DNA from: an uncultured Desulfuromonadales bacterium
GTDB taxonomy: Bacteria; Desulfobacterota; Desulfuromonadia; Desulfuromonadales; Geopsychrobacteraceae
Reading direction: 5' to 3'
Assembly: GCA_945787295.1 (NCBI GenBank)
Contig: CALZHQ010000012.1
Span: 1-36,387, forward strand
Length of the DNA: 36,387 nucleotides
Below are positions 33,277 to 36,387 of this stretch, one piece after another. Position 1 is the stretch's first letter, and each line of letters begins with the position of its first letter. The notes below the pieces were generated by a model. It saw nothing but the letters and a program-made list of their open reading frames with translations. It ran no database searches and had not been told where the DNA came from. Both the position numbers and the translations under genes were made by a program.

Positions 33277-34076
33277 GGTGGTCTGTTGTGATGTGGCGAG
33301 TGTTGGCGATAGCCAGTTTGGTGTTGCTGTTGCCGGTTTTGGTCAGCGCGGAAGATACGGTCTGTATCCAGTGTCATGCCGGGCAGGAAGGTCGACTGGG
33401 CGAACCGGTCGAGCAGTGGCGAAGCAGCGTACACGAGACAAATGGGATCTCCTGCCACGATTGCCACGGCGGTGATCCCACCGATTTTGCCATGGCGATG
33501 AGCCCGGAGAGAGGTTTTGTCGGTGTGCCGGAGTATACTGGTGTGCCCGAGTTTTGTGGCAAGTGTCACCTGGGGGTCAAGGAAGATTACCTTGCCAGTG
33601 CGCATGGGCAGGCTTTGGCGGCTGGAGGTGCGCAGTGTGTTGTCTGCCATGGGGCACATAAAATTCAAGAAGCGCATATCGATCTTATAAACGAGGAAGA
33701 TTGTTCCCGTTGCCATAGCTATGAGCGGGCTGCGGATGTCAAAAAAGTCATCAGCGACACCGAGGCAACCTTGTCCTCGTTGGAAGCATCGGTCGCTGGG
33801 CTGCATCGCGTCGGTATCGACATGGAGCGGATCAAGGAAGATCTCTTTGCCCAGCGTAACGGTTTCCGGCGGTTGTTCCATACCGTTTCACTGGAAAAGA
33901 TTCAGCGGCAAAAGGCCGAATTCGATCAAGGGCTTGCGGCAACCCAGATGCAGGTAACTGACTATGAAAACGCCATCAGCCAGCGTAAAATTATAGGTGG
34001 CGGGATCGTACTTTTGCTGTTGTTGGGCGGAGCTATCGCGCTACTGATCAGGCGCAGTTATCACGAAGAGGAATAG
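33273..34076 (+). CDS. Membrane-anchored pentaheme c-type cytochrome
   Basis: This 267-residue protein has a signal peptide (cleavage after about residue 26) and five CxxCH heme motifs at residues 31, 61, 95, 122 and 144. A coiled-coil-like segment (about 155-235) and a C-terminal membrane helix (GGGIVLLLLLGGAIALLIRR) follow. Extra histidines (H54, H111, H129, H135) could be distal ligands, giving bis-His hemes as in the NapC/NrfH/multiheme style. ATG 33273 overlaps the cytochrome b stop; the upstream TTG frame start is less likely. It presumably accepts electrons from the Rieske protein and passes them into the periplasmic cytochrome pool used for metal or other terminal acceptors. Confidence 0.93.
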   Translation: MRWSVVMWRVLAIASLVLLLPVLVSAEDTVCIQCHAGQEGRLGEPVEQWRSSVHETNGISCHDCHGGDPTDFAMAMSPERGFVGVPEYTGVPEFCGKCHLGVKEDYLASAHGQALAAGGAQCVVCHGAHKIQEAHIDLINEEDCSRCHSYERAADVKKVISDTEATLSSLEASVAGLHRVGIDMERIKEDLFAQRNGFRRLFHTVSLEKIQRQKAEFDQGLAATQMQVTDYENAISQRKIIGGGIVLLLLLGGAIALLIRRSYHEEE

Positions 34077-34090
34077 CTCTAAAATAATTA

Positions 34091-34122
34091 AAAAAGCAGC
34101 TTCCGGGTGGAGGCTGCTTTTT
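34091..34122. terminator. Bidirectional terminator after the cytochrome operon
   Basis: A 14-bp stem with one G-U pair (34091-34104 with 34109-34122, loop GGGT) begins in five A and ends in five T, with further A/T on both flanks. It should stop the cytochrome operon on the + strand and the small membrane-protein/CheX unit on the - strand. Confidence 0.92.
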
Positions 34123-34131
34123 AACTTAATC

Positions 34132-34299
34132 TCAGTCGTCGCCCATATTGCGCTGTATCCGGCGGCCAATGTAGAGTCCGATGGAGGCGCCTAAGACCGC
34201 GGTCAGATAAGCGCCCATAATCCCGCCGGCGGTGCCGCAATACCAGCCGATCAGGCTACCGGTACTGATGGTTACCAGAAGAACCAGAGGTTTCAGCAT
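34132..34299 (-). CDS. Small glycine-rich membrane protein
   Basis: This 55-residue frame reads MLKPLVLLVTISTGSLIGWY, then an AGGIMGAYLTAVLGASIGLYI helix, and ends with the charged RRIQRNMGDD. It has two hydrophobic helices joined by a short WYCGTAGG turn and rich in small residues, a glycine-zipper-like pattern as in AtpI-like or other tiny membrane proteins. It begins 3 bases after the stop of the CheX-type gene and ends just before the bidirectional terminator, so it is the last gene of that unit. A clear ribosome site is missing; coupling to the upstream gene could serve. The function is unknown. Confidence 0.68.
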   Translation of the reverse strand: MLKPLVLLVTISTGSLIGWYCGTAGGIMGAYLTAVLGASIGLYIGRRIQRNMGDD

Positions 34300-34302
34300 G
34301 CT

Positions 34303-35172
34303 TTAGTTCTGGGGAACGAATATCGTCAGTTCGAATACCTCACCGTCGGTCAGGTAGATCGGAAACATCAGCCCGGTTTGATCTTTTGGGACCTCAATGC
34401 CGTCGTTGTTGCCGTCGCGCATCTCCGGTGGGGCGATTTCAATGGTGTGCCCCAGTTGAGCTGCTTTTGCGGATACATTACCACAGACGATATTGATAAA
34501 TTCTTTGACTGAATCATCCAGAACCTCGACCGGTTCGTTCTCTACCGAGTCCTCATCAAGGATTGCCTTGGCCACCAGGTTACGGGTGCTTTCCGAAACG
34601 GACAGCAGGTAGCGGGCACTGACTGAACCGGAAAAGCCTATTTCGGCGACTATCGGGCGGCTTGGCATTTTGTCGATTATCGTACAGGGCCCTGGCCGGA
34701 AAGACATGCCGGCCACGCGGGTCAGCATTTTATAGGTCAGGTCGGCAACCATTTCCCAGATCGACTGGTGGGGGACTCCGGCCGGTATCTCGACCTTTTC
34801 AGAAATATAGTCCCTCTGGTCCTGTTTGAACTCTTTCAGGTAGTTTTCCAGTTCACTTTCTGACAGTGCACCAACTTTGATTAAAGCCTCACCGATAAAG
34901 AGGTGATTGTTCCGTTGCGCGGTCAGGACCTGCTGAACTTGATCTTCAGTCAGTATGCCCATTTTCACGGCCATATCGCCAAAATGGAGATCTTCGCTGC
35001 GCTGTGCCTGATTGATACGGGCCACGTCAACCGTCGTCATCAATCCTATTTCTACAACCATCGCACCAAACTTGAGATTGGTTTTTTCCTGCAGGTCGAT
35101 CGCCTGCAAGAGATCCATCCGGGTCACTGCGCCTTTTTCAATCAGAAATTGACCAAAGAATTTAACTGCCAT
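34303..35172 (-). CDS. GspE-N-like / CheX fusion protein
   Basis: This 289-residue protein joins two parts. Residues 1-115 hold three short repeats of the type FGQFLIEKGAV...LLQAIDLQ, FGDMAVKMGILTEDQVQQVL and IGEALIKVGALSESELENYL. They resemble the N-terminal MshEN/GspE domain of type II secretion and type IV pilus ATPases, which in MshE binds cyclic di-GMP. Residues ~150-289 resemble CheX/CheC-type phosphatases (IVAEIGFSGSVSARYLLSVS, VKEFINIVCGNVSAKAAQLG), with the E-x2-N seen as EFIN. It lies 40 bp after a CheY-type receiver on the same strand, its likely substrate. It may connect second-messenger or pilus state with response-regulator dephosphorylation; that is inference. Confidence 0.85.
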   Translation of the reverse strand: MAVKFFGQFLIEKGAVTRMDLLQAIDLQEKTNLKFGAMVVEIGLMTTVDVARINQAQRSEDLHFGDMAVKMGILTEDQVQQVLTAQRNNHLFIGEALIKVGALSESELENYLKEFKQDQRDYISEKVEIPAGVPHQSIWEMVADLTYKMLTRVAGMSFRPGPCTIIDKMPSRPIVAEIGFSGSVSARYLLSVSESTRNLVAKAILDEDSVENEPVEVLDDSVKEFINIVCGNVSAKAAQLGHTIEIAPPEMRDGNNDGIEVPKDQTGLMFPIYLTDGEVFELTIFVPQN

Positions 35173-35212
35173 GTAACTCTTCTCCTCTTCGCCCTTGTAT
35201 TTGTCGGTGCGA

Positions 35213-35572
35213 CTACAGGCGCTTTAACATTTCCAGGACGTTCTCTTTTGCAAACGGTTTTGAGATGACATCCTTGGCCCCGAGTCGGATCGCCTCGGTG
35301 TACTTGTCGCCGACACCGCCAAGCGAAGTGACCATGATCACTTTCAGATCAGGGGTGAGTTGCATGAGGTTGCGCAGGGCGGTCAGACCGTCCATCACCG
35401 GCATATTCATATCCATGCAGAGGATATCCGGTTTGAGCTGTTGGCAGAGTTTGATTGCTTCAGCACCGTTTCGCCCCTGGGCGACAACCTCGAATTCTTC
35501 ACCACTGTTGACAATTTTTTCCAGCTGACGGGCAACAGCTATGCTGTCATCCACGATCAGAACGCTTTTCAT
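35213..35572 (-). CDS. CheY-type response regulator, stand-alone receiver
   Basis: This 119-residue single receiver domain has no output domain. Key residues are the acidic pair D8/D9 (LIVDDS), the phosphoacceptor D54 (CMDMNMPVMDG), the switch threonine T82 (VTSLGG) and the conserved K105 (SKPF). It resembles CheY proteins of the CheX-linked type found in Geobacter-like genomes. GGAGG precedes the ATG on the - strand. The CheX-type gene follows on the same strand after about 40 bp, so the pair likely forms a phosphorylation and dephosphorylation module. The cognate kinase is not in this window. Confidence 0.95.
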   Translation of the reverse strand: MKSVLIVDDSIAVARQLEKIVNSGEEFEVVAQGRNGAEAIKLCQQLKPDILCMDMNMPVMDGLTALRNLMQLTPDLKVIMVTSLGGVGDKYTEAIRLGAKDVISKPFAKENVLEMLKRL

Positions 35573-35665
35573 TGCTATGCCTCCTGTATCATTGGTTGGG
35601 ACTAAAGATTAGCAGAAAGCTGACTGAAAACCTAGACAAAAGTAGTTTTTTTTCATTGGCTTGAA

Positions 35666-36387
35666 TCAATTCTTGAGTTGCTGGTAGGCTCGTTCAATAT
35701 TGCCGGGGGTAAAACTTGAATAACCGGGGAGATTTTCATGTTGAGGAAGGTGGAAAGTCTTCAGGGTTGTTTCCAGGCTGTCACCATTTTCTATATGGCC
35801 GATAACGGCAGTCAGAAAGTCTTTCAGGTAGTTTTTAAAGTTGTTGAGATCTTTTTGCGTTCCGACTGGCCCGAAGCCGGGAATGATCTTTTCAGCCTGC
35901 AGGGAAGACAGCCCTTCAATGACATGGGCCCAGTCCCTTAGTGAGCCGGCGCCGAGAAAACCGACACTGTTAAAATAAAGCAGATCGCTGGTAAACATCA
36001 CTTTGCTTTGTGGAATATAGGCGATCAGGTCGCCCTGGCTGTGCGCTGGGCCAACATTGGTCAGCACCAGGGTCCGTTCAGTGCCGTCAAAGGTCAGGCC
36101 CTCTTTGAAAAAAACCTGTGGATTTTCCAGCTTGCGTGCCTCTTGTTTTATGACCAGCCGTGTATCGATTGTCATCACCAGGTCTTTATCGGCTGGGAAG
36201 TCGAAATCGATAAAGTTATAGCCAGGATGATGATGTGTCAGGACAAAGGCCCTGATAGGATGGGGACTGACTTCGGAGGCCGCAGCGATCAGATCGTTAA
36301 TTGTTTTGCGGGTAAAATGGGCACCACACAGGATGACTTGATTGCCGAGATCAACGATCATAGCGTTAGAGGTTGCTGCTCCCCCCG
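35666..36387 (-). CDS. Metallo-beta-lactamase-fold protein, 5' end outside window, degenerate metal site
   Basis: The frame runs open through the right edge; the residues before the internal ATG at 36361 (GGAATSNA) fit the usual TSNA-(I/V)VDLG start of an MBL domain, so the true start lies outside. The visible part shows the alpha-beta-beta-alpha fold order: MIVDLGNQVIL, FVLTHHHPGYNF, a GPAHSQGDLIAYIP strand, KVMFTSDLLYFN and EKIIPGFGPVG. The canonical HxHxDH is reduced to HHHPGY, with Asp to Gly and His to Tyr, and the last ligand His of the PGHG motif is Phe. The first two His, the AHSQGD His and the SD Asp remain. A single-metal or non-hydrolytic role is possible. It has no clear link to the neighbouring chemotaxis genes. 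Confidence 0.85.
   Translation of the reverse strand, partial: GGAATSNAMIVDLGNQVILCGAHFTRKTINDLIAAASEVSPHPIRAFVLTHHHPGYNFIDFDFPADKDLVMTIDTRLVIKQEARKLENPQVFFKEGLTFDGTERTLVLTNVGPAHSQGDLIAYIPQSKVMFTSDLLYFNSVGFLGAGSLRDWAHVIEGLSSLQAEKIIPGFGPVGTQKDLNNFKNYLKDFLTAVIGHIENGDSLETTLKTFHLPQHENLPGYSSFTPGNIERAYQQLKN

Overview
The window looks like a chromosomal segment of a Gram-negative anaerobe close to the Desulfuromonadales/Geobacterales. This is inferred from a pentaheme c-type cytochrome beside a Rieske/cytochrome b pair, an acetate kinase, a clostridial-type 2[4Fe-4S] ferredoxin, a CheX-type chemotaxis protein, and the style of the secreted protease tail. No species can be named from the sequence alone.

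Left part (about 367-24500, all on the + strand) is an extracellular contractile injection system (eCIS, the Afp/PVC/MAC family of free phage-tail-like particles). In order it holds: a DUF4255 (Pvc16-type) cap protein, an unknown beta-rich protein, one very large sheath protein, two tube proteins, a 51-residue DUF5908-type micro-gene, a LysM-ended hub adaptor, a VgrG-like spike, a PAAR-like tip, a gp25-like wedge protein, two large baseplate wedge proteins, a large unknown protein, a tape-measure protein and an AAA+ ATPase. Genes are closely spaced or overlapping, apart from a hairpin-rich gap after the sheath gene. After a gap of about 470 bp packed with nested hairpins comes a 1421-residue protein with the eCIS-core DUF4157 domain, an acidic QRQEE repeat track, three hydrophobic repeats of about 139 residues and a distinct His/Arg-rich C-terminal domain. 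I read this last protein as the particle's cargo or effector. I saw no obvious host-recognition fibre gene and no lysis gene.

The upstream leader carries a terminator for a gene outside the window and nine GATC sites in 206 bp, which could be an epigenetic or operator region.

The right part is ordinary chromosome. It holds a secreted subtilisin-like protease with calcium-binding repeats (+), acetate kinase (-), a ferredoxin (+), a zinc-ribbon/DUF3426 membrane protein and hypoxanthine phosphoribosyltransferase (-), then a DUF1573 protein followed by Rieske, cytochrome b and pentaheme cytochrome (+), probably a menaquinol-oxidising complex. The last block (-) has a tiny glycine-rich membrane protein, a GspE-N-like/CheX fusion, a CheY-type receiver and a 5'-truncated metallo-beta-lactamase-fold protein with degenerate metal ligands.

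The most unusual material is the sheath protein with a 264-residue insertion, the architecture of the DUF4157 protein, and two structured intergenic elements inside the eCIS locus. All family assignments are from recognised motifs, without database searches.
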